64,000 nucleotides of DNA from Pseudomonas sp. IB20. GTDB lineage: Bacteria; Pseudomonadota; Gammaproteobacteria; Pseudomonadales; Pseudomonadaceae. The notes under the pieces were generated by a model. The model was given only the letters and a program-made list of their open reading frames with translations, had not been told where the DNA came from and did not search any database. Location: the NCBI RefSeq assembly GCF_009707325.1, contig NZ_CP046103.1, positions 2,274,012 to 2,338,011 on the forward strand. Direction: 5' to 3'. Of the stretch, positions 30,134 to 37,815 are shown piece by piece. Positions within the stretch are counted from its first letter, which is position 1. Every line of letters starts with the position of its first letter. The translations under genes and the position numbers were made by a program.

Positions 30134-30580
30134 ATGCAAACGCTGATACGTGTGGCGACACTGGACGATATCGACACGCTCTTCGCTATCCGCACCTCGG
30201 TGGTGCAAAACCACCTGAGCCGCGAACAAATGAACGACTTGGGGATTACCCCACAGGTGGTGGCGGATAGCATCCGCGAAGCACCGTGCGTGTGGATCGC
30301 CGAAGTGGAAGGTCAGCCCGCCGCCTTTTCCATGGTCGACCTGGCCGCAGGCGAGGTGTTTGCGATGTTCGTACAGCCCGGCTTCGAAGGCCGTGGCCTG
30401 GGCCGCCGCTTGATGGCGGTGGCGGAAGCAGCCTTGTTTGAACGCCACGACACGCTGTACCTGGTCACGGACGGGCGCGACGAAATCCGCGCTAACGGTT
30501 TTTACCAACGGCTGGGCTGGTCGAAGGTTGATCGCGTCGAGGGTGATGACGTTCGTTATGAGAAGAGCAGGGTGCCTTAA
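30134..30580 (+). CDS. GNAT-family N-acetyltransferase
   Basis: A 148-residue acetyltransferase. The acetyl-CoA-binding motif A is VFAMFVQPGFEGRGLGRRLM (Q/R-x-x-G-x-G/A as GRGLGRR) and the C-terminal NGFYQRLGWSKVDR is motif B. A strong RBS (AGGAGG) lies just upstream of the ATG. Acceptor substrate unknown. Confidence 0.9.
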   Translation: MQTLIRVATLDDIDTLFAIRTSVVQNHLSREQMNDLGITPQVVADSIREAPCVWIAEVEGQPAAFSMVDLAAGEVFAMFVQPGFEGRGLGRRLMAVAEAALFERHDTLYLVTDGRDEIRANGFYQRLGWSKVDRVEGDDVRYEKSRVP

Positions 30581-30584
30581 TGCC

Positions 30585-30863
30585 ATGAACCCATCACCAG
30601 CCCCTTCGTCCTACATCTTTCGCTACTTTGCGATTGGGGTTGTGTGCGTCGCGGTGTTACTGGGCGGCTATTTCGTGCGGCTTAATGCCCAAGTCGATCG
30701 GGAACGGGCAGAGGTGGTCGAGCGTTTGGCCCTTTGCAGGCAAGTGGAACGTGTGGCCGGCGAGGCGGCGTCAAACAGCGCGCGTCAAACAGCGCTGAAC
30801 TTCGCGAGACGTGCCGTCAATTCAATGGGCAGTCCTCCAACAGCGTTACATCGCATTAGGTAA
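30585..30863 (+). CDS. Small single-pass membrane protein
   Basis: A 92-residue frame with one membrane helix (YFAIGVVCVAVLLGGYFV, about 13-30) followed by an Arg/Glu-rich coiled region (VDRERAEVVERLALCRQVERV). It starts four bases after the GNAT stop, with AGGGTGCC upstream. The last 25 residues (NFARRAVNSMGSPPTALHRIR) look less ordered and may be the result of decay. Function unknown. Confidence 0.45.
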   Translation: MNPSPAPSSYIFRYFAIGVVCVAVLLGGYFVRLNAQVDRERAEVVERLALCRQVERVAGEAASNSARQTALNFARRAVNSMGSPPTALHRIR

Positions 30864-31001
30864 TAACCATTTTTAATACAAGGAAATATAAGCGGTACTT
30901 GCACCAAAAAGTGGCACTTATAATCCCGTCTACCTTAAAAAAGGTGTGGTTATTGAATGACTTACGACGATTTTAATCCGACGAAAGGATTAAAATAATC
31001 T

Positions 31002-31103
31002 TGTTCCGGCTTTTCTCAATCGATACTATAGCCGGGCGTTCACCTCCCACGGTTTATGCATTTTTAAATCCCAAGTTTCCATCAGCTACTTGGGATTTTT
31101 TTT
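31002..31103 (+). ncRNA. Candidate small RNA of about 100 nt with Rho-independent terminator
   Basis: A -10-like TAAAAT (30991-30996) is followed by a transcript-like segment: a 5' hairpin with stem CCGGCT/AGCCGG (31006-31011, 31030-31035), a single-stranded stretch containing CACCTCCCAC (anti-Shine-Dalgarno-like), then a strong terminator (31066-31103). The dyad ATTTTAATCC/GGATTAAAAT (30970-30996) overlaps the -10 and could be an operator. There is no ORF in it. The layout is that of a trans-acting sRNA. I cannot match it to a named Pseudomonas sRNA from memory. Confidence 0.4.
31066..31103 (+). terminator. Rho-independent terminator
   Basis: AAATCCCAAG (31066-31075) pairs with CTTGGGATTT (31089-31098) and continues into a T run of eight. 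The stem is ten base pairs with a 13-base loop. No protein gene ends just before it on the + strand, supporting a small RNA transcript upstream. Confidence 0.8.
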
Positions 31104-31124
31104 GCCCGAAATTTGACCTCGGCG

Positions 31125-32069
31125 TCAAACTTCACTGTCGGCAAACTCTGCCCGCATACGCCCATTACGTTTGGCCTGGTACAGCAACTTATCGACTGAC
31201 TCGATAAACGCCAGCATATTACTGTTGGGCGTAACGATATGCGTACCGACCCCCAGGCTCAGGGTCAGCAGCTTGGAAACCGCCGAAAAGCCATGCTCGA
31301 TCTGCTGCTGGCAAATCAGATGCAAGCAACGCCGTGCCACCTGCCGCGCCGACGCCGCATCCGTCTCCGGCAGCAACCACACAAACTCCTCGCCGCCGAT
31401 ACGCGCAATGAAATCCCGTGGCCGGTTGGCCGCCAGCGACAAGGTGCGCGCCACCTGGCGCAAGGCTTCGTCGCCCTTGATATGGCCGTAGTGATCGTTG
31501 TACTGCTTGAAAAAATCGATATCGAGGATGATCAACGACAGCGGCAACTGGCTGCGCTGGGCGCTGGCCCATTCGCGCTCCAGCACGGTGTCGAACATGC
31601 GCCGGTTGGCGATGCCGGTGAGGCCGTCCTGGAAAGAATATTCCTCCAGTTGTTTCTGCAGGCGGATCAGGTGCTCTTCGGTCTTTTTGCGCTCGCTGAT
31701 ATCGAACATGAAGCCGATCAACGCTTCAACTTCATCGCCCTTGCGCACCACATGCACCACATCACGGATCCACACATAGTCGCCATTTACTGTCAGCGCG
31801 CGGTAGTCGGCCTCGTGATCCTCACCGGCGCGCGATTGCGACACGCAGAAATTCACCACGTATTCACGGTCGTCCGGGTGCATGCGTTCGACCCAGTCGT
31901 CCACGCTCACCCAGCTTTGCGGGGCCCAGCCCAGCAGCGCTTCGATCTGCGGGCCGATATAGCTGAAGGTCATGGTCTGCCAATCGATGCGCCAGGGGAT
32001 GGCCTTGGTTGACTCCAGCAGCGTTTTGTACACGGCACTGTCGGGCGGGCTCGGTGGAGTCAGGCTCAT
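31125..32069 (-). CDS. PAS-GGDEF diguanylate cyclase
   Basis: A 314-residue cytoplasmic protein. An N-terminal PAS domain (about 15-130; MTFSYIGPQIEALLGWAP and VWIRDVVHVVRKGDEVEALI) leads through a short coil (SERKKTEEHLIRLQKQLEE) to a GGDEF domain with active-site GGEEF and an upstream RPRD that matches the RxxD inhibitory I-site. It should make cyclic di-GMP in response to a PAS signal with product feedback. The start at 32069 (MSLTPPSPPDS) is preferred; the in-frame extension to 32186 is Arg-rich and unlikely to be protein. Confidence 0.9.
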   Translation of the reverse strand: MSLTPPSPPDSAVYKTLLESTKAIPWRIDWQTMTFSYIGPQIEALLGWAPQSWVSVDDWVERMHPDDREYVVNFCVSQSRAGEDHEADYRALTVNGDYVWIRDVVHVVRKGDEVEALIGFMFDISERKKTEEHLIRLQKQLEEYSFQDGLTGIANRRMFDTVLEREWASAQRSQLPLSLIILDIDFFKQYNDHYGHIKGDEALRQVARTLSLAANRPRDFIARIGGEEFVWLLPETDAASARQVARRCLHLICQQQIEHGFSAVSKLLTLSLGVGTHIVTPNSNMLAFIESVDKLLYQAKRNGRMRAEFADSEV

Positions 32070-32314
32070 GGCGGCGGCTCGGAATGATGGCAAAGAGCCA
32101 AGATCGTGTTTTGAACGACGCCGAGAGTCAAGCCTTCGGCATCGCAGCAGACGAGAGGTCGCGTGCTGGGTTTTTGGCGCCAGCACGCCAGCGTTTACAC
32201 GGCAAAATGCGGCACATGTATCACTTTTGAATTAATTGTTCAGTGGCCGGCAAAAGCTTATCTATGCTGGATGCATCACACCTACAGGGTCGAACCCAGA
32301 GACGGGGTTTTGTC

Positions 32315-32563
32315 ATGATTCCGATCACCGAACTCAACCGCATCATGGCCGCAGGCTTCCTGCCGCTGTCGTGTGATTGCAGCCTCAACAGCGACGGCTC
32401 GTTGCGCATCAGCGTGTTCGAGCCGGCGTCCGGGCGTGTCGACCTGTTGCTGACCCGGGTCTCGCCCCAAGGCCTGGATAGCGTGCGTTCCATCGCCAAC
32501 CTGATTGGCGAACTGCGCACCGAGCTCAAGGCCGGGCGTCGTGGCTTTGCGGCATTCGGCTAG
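32315..32563 (+). CDS. DUF1652 family protein
   Basis: An 82-residue protein. ITELNRIMAAGFLPLSCDCS and the following VFEPASGRVDLLLTRVSP, then SIANLIGELRTEL, are the conserved DUF1652 layout, a Pseudomonas-restricted small family of unknown function. Length is full for the family. Its stop overlaps by four bases the stop of the small lipoprotein gene on the other strand. Confidence 0.85.
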   Translation: MIPITELNRIMAAGFLPLSCDCSLNSDGSLRISVFEPASGRVDLLLTRVSPQGLDSVRSIANLIGELRTELKAGRRGFAAFG

Positions 32564-32700
32564 CTATTGACGGTGCTGGTTGGGGCAGTGATTGCGCTGT
32601 AGTAGCGCCAGCAGCAATGCCGGTGTTCCGGCAGGATTACGCAGCCGCTGAGGCTGACGATCAACAGGGCGGCAACCAGCCTATAAAGGCGACGGGTCAT
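32560..32700 (-). CDS. Very short lipoprotein
   Basis: A 46-residue frame with GAGGAA about six bases before the ATG. It starts MTRRLYRLVAALLIVSLSGC: two Arg, a hydrophobic stretch and an LSGC lipobox, so Cys20 should be lipidated. The mature part is only 27 residues (CVILPEHRHCCWRYY...), with three Cys, two His and aromatic residues. It is convergent with DUF1652 and their stop codons overlap. Family not recognised; RBS and lipobox support it as real. Confidence 0.65.
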   Translation of the reverse strand: MTRRLYRLVAALLIVSLSGCVILPEHRHCCWRYYSAITAPTSTVNS

Positions 32701-33205
32701 GATATTTCCTCAGTGTGTGTACGGCGTTACTCCTTGAACGCCGCCACCTGTAAAAACCCGTCGCAATGCTTTCAAACATTTCATCAAGCGCCGCCATCCC
32801 CTGAGTAATACTCGTCTCAACCACCTGAGTGGTAGAAGCAGAAGCACAGCAACACACACTCTGTCTGATGTACTGGGATCCAACTGTGGGAGCGGGCTTG
32901 CTCGCGAATGCGGTGGTTCAGTTACAAATAAGCTGACTGACCCACTGCATTCGCGAGCAAGTCGAATCGGCGCACTGCTGCTCCCACAATTTTGACCGAG
33001 TTTAGCTGCCACCACTCAATTTGGGGTTTTCTCGGAAACGTCCTGCGAGGGAAAGGGAAATATCGGCGATGACCCGATTAAACAGGCTGGACGAGCGAAG
33101 ACGAAATCTTCAGCCGCTGCCGCGTTCGTCAAATCCTTTGTCGAACGGCAGAAAGCAAGTGAGGTAATGAAGCGAGGTTTGCTGAGCAGCGTGTAGAGCG
33201 CGCAA
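32701..33205. other. 505-bp gap holding a degenerate REPIN
   Basis: Apart from the REPIN at 32884-32988 I see no gene. A minus-strand frame at 33016-33330 overlaps the NUDIX gene and lacks an RBS and coding character. The stretch just left of 32884 is probably the promoter region of the small lipoprotein gene. Confidence 0.5.
32884..32988. repeat. Degenerate REPIN-type inverted repeat
   Basis: The left arm CTGTGGGAGCGGGCTTGCTC continues GCGAATGC; the right arm mirrors GCATTCGCGAGCAAG but then carries an unrelated stretch GTCGAATCGGCGCACTGCTG before GCTCCCACA. So the outer arm is interrupted by about 15 bases relative to the left one. This looks like a REPIN altered by a local rearrangement. 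Confidence 0.75.
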
Positions 33206-33568
33206 TTACAGGCGACGTAGGAAGGATCTGACGATGTGCCGGGTGGCGTCGGTGGTGTCCAGTTCGTCCAGGGCGCCATAGGCGTGCCACCGGCAAGCGA
33301 CGATCTCGTTGCGCGGCCGCGCGTCGGCAATGTTTACCACCGAGGCTTCGAACACGTGGTGCACGGTGTCGCGGGCCTTGAGTTCCTGCAAGTACAGCAA
33401 GCCGTCCACGTTTAACCCGGTTTCTTCTTCCAGCTCGCGCTCGGCTGCACCGACCGGGCGCTCATCACGCTCGACCTTGCCGCCGGGCAGTGCCCATTTT
33501 GATCTGGCCTTGCGCACGAAGAGGATATGCCCCTCGTGTTTGCAAATGACCGTGGCTCTTATTTTCAT
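33206..33568 (-). CDS. NUDIX hydrolase
   Basis: A 120-residue NUDIX protein. The box runs GGKVERDERPVGAAERELEE then ETGL, matching G-x5-E-x7-R-E-U-x-E-E-x-G-U with all metal-binding Glu present. It starts directly MKIRATVICKHEGHILFVRK. NUDIX enzymes cleave nucleoside diphosphates linked to another group; the substrate is not predictable here. It diverges from the oxidoreductase gene at 33695. Confidence 0.9.
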   Translation of the reverse strand: MKIRATVICKHEGHILFVRKARSKWALPGGKVERDERPVGAAERELEEETGLNVDGLLYLQELKARDTVHHVFEASVVNIADARPRNEIVACRWHAYGALDELDTTDATRHIVRSFLRRL

Positions 33569-33694
33569 CGAGTGTGCCCCCGCGCGGGATGAGTGTCATA
33601 AAAGTGTAATGCAATTGTCATGCTAAGTGCTTATAGCGCACAGGGGTGGGGATGTGGATACTGACCGATTGATGAAAACGGACGAGGACAACAG

Positions 33695-34675
33695 ATGACT
33701 ACCGTACGTTGGGGCATGATCGGCTGTGGTGATGTAACTGAGTTGAAGAGTGGACCCGCTTTCTACAAAGCGCCAGGCTCGGCCCTGGTGGCGGTGATGG
33801 GGCGCCGTGAGGCGGCCGTGCGCGATTATGCGGCACGCCATGGCATTGCGCGTTTCTATACCGACGCCCAGGCACTGATTGACGACCCCGAAGTAGACGC
33901 GGTGTACATCGCCACACCGCCTGACAGCCACCTCGAATACAGCTTGATGGTGGCCGCGGCCGGCAAGCATTGCTGCGTCGAGAAACCCATGGCCCTCAAC
34001 GCCGAGCAAAGCGCGTTGATGCAGCGCACCTTCGAGCGCGCCGGGCTGCACTTGTTTGTGTCCTACTACCGCCGCTCGTTGCCGCGTTTCCAGCAAGTAC
34101 GTGACTGGCTGCGCGACGGGCGCATCGGTGAGTTGCGCCAAGTGATTTGGACGTTTACCAAGCCGCCAGCCGCCGCCGACACCAGCGCCGCCAACTGGCG
34201 CACTGACCCGACGATCGCCGGCGGTGGCTACTTTGCCGACCTGGCCAGCCACGGGTTTGACCTGTTGCAGTACCTGGCCGGCGATATCGTCGAAGTCACC
34301 GGGTTCACCGCGCGCCAGGCCGGGCTGTATGCGGCGGAAGATGCGGTGACGGCCTGCTGGACCTTCGGCTCAGGTGCGCTGGGCATGGGGTGCTGGAACT
34401 TCGTCGCGGACCGTCGCGAAGACCGCGTCGAGCTGATCGGCAGCCGTGGCCGCATTACCTTTGCGGTATTCGAAAACCAGCCGTTGCGCCTTGAAGGCGA
34501 GGTTAACGAAGTGCTCGAAGTGCCTCACCACGAACATATCCAGTGGCATCATGTGCTGGCGATGAACGCGCACATTCGTGGCGAAGCCGAGCATCCTTCG
34601 CTGGCGATCGAGGCGTTGAAGACCGATCGAATTCTGGACAAAGTATTGCAGCGCAATCCCAACCGTCCTGAGTAG
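33695..34675 (+). CDS. Gfo/Idh/MocA family oxidoreductase
   Basis: A 326-residue NAD(P)-dependent sugar or cyclitol oxidoreductase. WGMIGCGDVTELKSGPAF is the nucleotide-binding loop with the adjacent family residues; VEKPMALN near residue 95 holds the conserved Lys; GGGYFADLASHGFDLLQYLAG holds the active-site His. It is unlinked to the iol cluster and more like xylose/glucose-fructose oxidoreductase relatives. Substrate unknown. GAGGACAAC precedes the ATG. Confidence 0.88.
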   Translation: MTTVRWGMIGCGDVTELKSGPAFYKAPGSALVAVMGRREAAVRDYAARHGIARFYTDAQALIDDPEVDAVYIATPPDSHLEYSLMVAAAGKHCCVEKPMALNAEQSALMQRTFERAGLHLFVSYYRRSLPRFQQVRDWLRDGRIGELRQVIWTFTKPPAAADTSAANWRTDPTIAGGGYFADLASHGFDLLQYLAGDIVEVTGFTARQAGLYAAEDAVTACWTFGSGALGMGCWNFVADRREDRVELIGSRGRITFAVFENQPLRLEGEVNEVLEVPHHEHIQWHHVLAMNAHIRGEAEHPSLAIEALKTDRILDKVLQRNPNRPE

Positions 34676-34764
34676 TTTTCCAACCCGTTGTGTTGCTTTG
34701 GCCACTATCGTTTATGGCCGCCGGTTTCAACAATAGCGGCTTACTTTTTTCAAGGATTAGAGGG

Positions 34765-35406
34765 ATGAACTACAAAACAACATGGATGGCAATTTGCCTG
34801 GTGCTGGCCAGTATGGCGACGCAAGCGGCACCCCGGGAGCAGCGGCCGGCGGGGGATTTTGATTTTTATGTGCTGTCGTTGTCGTGGTCGCCGACCTTCT
34901 GCCTGACGCACCCCGGCAACGAACAGTGCACAGGCAAAGGCTATGGGTTTGTGCTGCATGGGTTATGGCCGCAATACGCCAAAGGCGGCTGGCCGGCGTC
35001 GTGTGATGCGCAATCGCGACTGTCGACAGAGGACTTGGCCAAAGGCGCGTTGATGTTTCCCACCCAGGCCTTGCTCAAGCATGAATGGACCAAGCACGGC
35101 ACGTGCAGCGGGCTGGACGCTTCGGGTTACCTGGAGGCGACCGATAAGGCATTGGCGGCGGTGCAGATTCCGCAGCAATTGCAGCCATTCAACGTACCGA
35201 ATTACCTGGAAGCTGGGGAAATCGCGGCGCTGTTCCGTAAGAGCAACCCGGCCATGGGCGACCATGGCATGGCGGTGATCTGCAAGGGCAAGGAGTTGTC
35301 TGAAGTGCGCGTGTGCCTGAGCAAGGAACTGCGCTTTGCCGGTTGCCCCAAGAGCGTGAAGAGCCAGTGCCGTGGCGGTGATATTCGCATCCCGGTGCAG
35401 CGCTGA
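34765..35406 (+). CDS. Ribonuclease T2 family protein, secreted
   Basis: A 213-residue exported RNase T2-type enzyme with signal peptide MAICLVLASMATQAA. The two catalytic segments are intact: CAS1 GFVLHGLWPQY (His) and CAS2 LLKHEWTKHGTCSG (His-Glu-x-x-Lys-His). Cysteines in FCLTHPGNEQC, ASC and C-terminal GCPKSVKSQC suggest disulphides. RNase T2 proteins (RNase I in E. coli) degrade RNA in the periplasm or outside. AGGATTAGAGGG precedes the ATG. Confidence 0.92.
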   Translation: MNYKTTWMAICLVLASMATQAAPREQRPAGDFDFYVLSLSWSPTFCLTHPGNEQCTGKGYGFVLHGLWPQYAKGGWPASCDAQSRLSTEDLAKGALMFPTQALLKHEWTKHGTCSGLDASGYLEATDKALAAVQIPQQLQPFNVPNYLEAGEIAALFRKSNPAMGDHGMAVICKGKELSEVRVCLSKELRFAGCPKSVKSQCRGGDIRIPVQR

Positions 35407-35493
35407 TCAGGTGCCCGAGTGCAGTGAAATGGCGGCTGGCGTGGCATTCGCCGCTCCGGCGCGGTCCGCCAGGTAACGCGCTTGCGTTTTCAT

Positions 35494-35549
35494 AACCCGG
35501 TCCGCGGTCGCCTAACCATTAGCTGTCCAACTTTTGGGGCGCACTTCAC
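35494..35549. mobile_element. Solo right end of an IS3-family element
   Basis: 56 bases from AACCCGGTCCGCGGTCGCC to the end TTGGGGCGCACTTCAC. They are the same, with one mismatch, as the right end of the IS remnant at 35780-35835. It carries the last codons of the transposase and the terminal inverted repeat, without the rest of the element. Confidence 0.7.
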
Positions 35550-35605
35550 TTTTGAATTGCACTCGGTAAAAAATGTGGGAGCGGGCTTGCTCGCGAATGC
35601 GGCGT

Positions 35606-35834
35606 TGAAGTGCGCCCCAGAGTTGGACACTCGTCCAACTCCTGAGGCTGAAGCGAGCAACAAGCTCGAAACCATCACAGTTGCTCAGACGCGCAGGCCG
35701 GGCTGGATAAGTACATCCATTACTACAACCATAAGCGAATCAAAACGAAGCTTGGCGGACTGAGCCCTGTGGCTTACAGAACCCGGTCCGCGGTAGCCTA
35801 ACCATTAGCTGTCCAACTTTTGGGGCGCACTTCA
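35606..35834 (+). mobile_element. Internally deleted IS3-family element (229 bp)
   Basis: The left end TGAAGTGCGCCCCAGAGTT (35606 on) is the imperfect inverse of the right end AACTTTTGGGGCGCACTTCA (ending 35834). Inside, + strand codons at about 35697-35800 read GLDKYIHYYNHKRIKTKLGG then LSPVAYRTRSAVA and stop, the typical C-terminus of an IS3-group OrfB transposase. OrfA and the catalytic DDE core are missing, so it cannot move itself, but with both ends it could be mobilised in trans. It has landed in, or removed half of, a GTGGGAGC REPIN at 35574-35600. Confidence 0.75.
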
Positions 35835-35848
35835 CATCGCAGCAAGCC

Positions 35849-36120
35849 GCTCCCACATGGTTAGGTGGCGCCATCAGTCCACGCAAATCGCCCGGCCCAG
35901 CTTGCCTTTCTCCACCGTTGCCGAGCAGCCGAAGTGACTGTTGTCCACCTGGCACGTGCCCGCTACAGGACTTCACGGCCTCATCGCAGGCAAGCCCGCT
36001 CCCACATGGGTTAGGTGGCGCCCATCAGTCCACGCAAATCGCCCGGCCCAGCTTGCCTTTCTCCACCGTTGCCGAGCAGCCGAAGTGACTGTTGTCCACC
36101 TGGCACGTGCCCGCTACAGG
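35849..36120. repeat. Direct duplication of the lipoprotein gene 3' end
   Basis: 35849-35969 and 35998-36120 are almost identical (two single-base length differences near 35861 and 35872). The right copy contains the last 31 or so codons of the lipoprotein gene at 36025-36372 plus its downstream REP-like GCTCCCACATGG; the left copy is an orphan copy of the same, ending after GCTACAGG. The period is about 150 bp. Confidence 0.85.
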
Positions 36121-36372
36121 GCCGTTACCCGATTGCGTGGTCACGCTGGTCTGGCACTCACCCTCACACTGGCTCGAATCAGTGCAGGCCTTGCCCGCGT
36201 CCTTGTATGGCGTGATGCACTTCCAGCTCTGCAACTTGCCGACCTGCCTCATCGTGCCACCGCCCGCCAGGCAGGTGGACGCGGCGGCGTCCTGTGCCGG
36301 TGCAGCGGTGGGCGAGTGGGTGGAGCAGGCCGATACCAACAGCAGGGCGGCCAAGCCAATCATCAATTTCAT
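36025..36372 (-). CDS. Cysteine-rich lipoprotein
   Basis: A 115-residue protein with lipoprotein signal MKLMIGLAALLLVSAC and Cys16 as lipidation site. The mature part has eight more Cys (CLAGG, WKCITP, ACTDSSQCEGECQT, TCQVD, FGCSA, AICVD), suggesting four disulphides. The DSSQCEGECQ motif recalls small secreted disulphide-rich folds. Not recognised as a named family. Its 3' end is duplicated immediately downstream. Confidence 0.75.
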   Translation of the reverse strand: MKLMIGLAALLLVSACSTHSPTAAPAQDAAASTCLAGGGTMRQVGKLQSWKCITPYKDAGKACTDSSQCEGECQTSVTTQSGNGPVAGTCQVDNSHFGCSATVEKGKLGRAICVD

Positions 36373-36463
36373 GCAAAAATCCTCATGGAGTCAGCGCAGT
36401 AGTGCAGTGTACGGGCGATTGGACTACTTTGATTGGCGAGCGATCCCTACCTGGAACTGACCC

Positions 36464-36808
36464 ATGCACACCTTATGGAAACGCTATTTAGCTTTGCTGG
36501 AAAACGACCTGAGCACGCAGATTTTCGACAACGTAAAAAACCTGCTGGTGTGCGCGCTGCTGTTTGCGGCGGGGACCAATACCTTGCTCGGGCAACGTGA
36601 ACTGTTTATCGGCGTGTTCGCCTCCAGCGTGGCGGGCTGGGGCCTGATTATTTTGTCCGCCGTGTTGATGGTGTTGAACATCAGCGACGGCATTCGCCGG
36701 CTGGCCAAGCTGCGGTATCACCTGGTGCTGCAACTGTTGCTGATCCTGGTTTACCTGGTGATTGCCGAGCGGGTGGTGGAGATAGTCTGGGGCTTTCGGG
36801 CGCATTGA
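36464..36808 (+). CDS. Small membrane protein
   Basis: A 114-residue protein with three likely membrane helices (about 25-45, 48-75 and 85-108; NLLVCALLFAAGTNTLLG, GLIILSAVLMVLNISDG, LQLLLILVYLVIAERVV). The N-terminus (WKRYLALLENDLSTQIFDNV) is cytoplasmic. It is 39 bp upstream of glsA and could share its transcript. Function unknown. Confidence 0.7.
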   Translation: MHTLWKRYLALLENDLSTQIFDNVKNLLVCALLFAAGTNTLLGQRELFIGVFASSVAGWGLIILSAVLMVLNISDGIRRLAKLRYHLVLQLLLILVYLVIAERVVEIVWGFRAH

Positions 36809-36847
36809 AGTATCCTCCGCGCCCCGCTATCACTGATTCAAAGAAAC

Positions 36848-37771
36848 ATGACCGGACAAGACATGCAGGCGCTGCTCGAGTCGATCCTCGACGAAGTTCG
36901 TCCACTGATCGGCCAGGGCAAAGTCGCCGACTACATCCCCGCGCTGGCCGACGTGCCCGCCAACCAACTCGGCATCGCCGTGTACGGCAACGATGGCTCG
37001 GCCTATTGCGCCGGTGATGCCGATACCCTGTTTTCGGTGCAGAGCATTTCCAAGGTGTTCAGCCTGGTGCAGGCCATCGACCACGGTGGCGAAACCATCT
37101 GGGAACGCCTGGGCCACGAGCCGTCGGGGCAACCGTTCAACTCCATGGTGCAGCTGGAGTTCGAGCGCGGCCGCCCGCGCAACCCCTTCATCAATGCTGG
37201 CGCGCTGGTGATTTGCGACATCAACCAATCGCGCTTCGCCGTGCCGATCCTGTCGATGCGCGACTTCGTACGGCGCCTGTCTGGTAACCCGCACATTCTG
37301 GTCAACAGCGTCGTCGCCGACTCCGAAGCCCAACACGGTGCGCGCAACGCGGCCATGGCGTACCTGATGAAGTCCTTCGGCAACTTTCATAATGACGTGG
37401 ATGCGGTACTGCACAGCTACTTCAACTACTGCGCGCTGCAGATGAGCTGCCTGGACTTGGCCCGCGCCTTCAGCTTCCTCGCCAACGAGGGCGTAAGCGC
37501 CCACAGCGGCGAACAGATCCTGACCGCGCGCCAGACCAAGCAAGTCAACTCGATCATGGCCACCAGCGGGCTGTATGACGAGGCGGGCAACTTTGCTTAT
37601 CGCGTGGGCTTGCCGGGCAAGAGCGGGGTCGGCGGCGGGATTGTTGCGGTGGTGCCGGGGCAGTTTACGGTGTGCGTGTGGTCGCCGGAGCTGAATGCGG
37701 CGGGGAACTCGCTGGCGGGGATGAAGGCGTTGGAGTTGTTGAGTGAGCGGATTGGGTGGTCGGTGTTTTGA
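36848..37771 (+). CDS. glsA: Glutaminase
   Basis: A 307-residue serine-dependent beta-lactamase-fold glutaminase that hydrolyses glutamine to glutamate and ammonia. The catalytic Ser-x-x-Lys is in [13 protein letters not shown] near residue 65; family segments [31 protein letters not shown] and [18 protein letters not shown] are intact. Length matches GlsA proteins. Cytoplasmic. GATTCAAAGAAAC precedes the ATG, a weak RBS. Confidence 0.95.
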   Translation: MTGQDMQALLESILDEVRPLIGQGKVADYIPALADVPANQLGIAVYGNDGSAYCAGDADTLFSVQSISKVFSLVQAIDHGGETIWERLGHEPSGQPFNSMVQLEFERGRPRNPFINAGALVICDINQSRFAVPILSMRDFVRRLSGNPHILVNSVVADSEAQHGARNAAMAYLMKSFGNFHNDVDAVLHSYFNYCALQMSCLDLARAFSFLANEGVSAHSGEQILTARQTKQVNSIMATSGLYDEAGNFAYRVGLPGKSGVGGGIVAVVPGQFTVCVWSPELNAAGNSLAGMKALELLSERIGWSVF

Positions 37772-37815
37772 GGGGCTGGGGATTGACGGCGGGGGCCGTA
37801 GATCCCCATGGATAC

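Larger units (their letters stand above)
35407..36024. other. 618-bp gap: IS debris, broken REPINs and a gene-end duplication
   Basis: No intact gene lies between RNase T2 and the lipoprotein gene. From left to right it holds a solo IS right end, a half REPIN (35574-35600), the deleted IS (35606-35834), a second half REPIN (near 35840-35856) and a copy of the lipoprotein gene's 3' end (35849-35969), then a third half REPIN. The area is a repeat-driven rearrangement scar. Confidence 0.7.

Noticed and set aside
30911..30927. GTGGCACTTATAATCCC looked like a sigma-54 site
   Set aside because: TGGCAC is present but the TTGC element at the right spacing is absent; a TATAAT also overlaps it with a -35 only 14 bases away, so neither promoter is clean.
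33016..33330. Minus-strand frame of 104 codons overlapping the NUDIX gene
   Set aside because: It is an out-of-frame extension through the NUDIX gene with no RBS.
35482..35763. Plus-strand frame of 93 codons through the IS region
   Set aside because: It runs across the solo IS end, a half REPIN and the deleted IS; the only protein-like part is in another frame (transposase tail).
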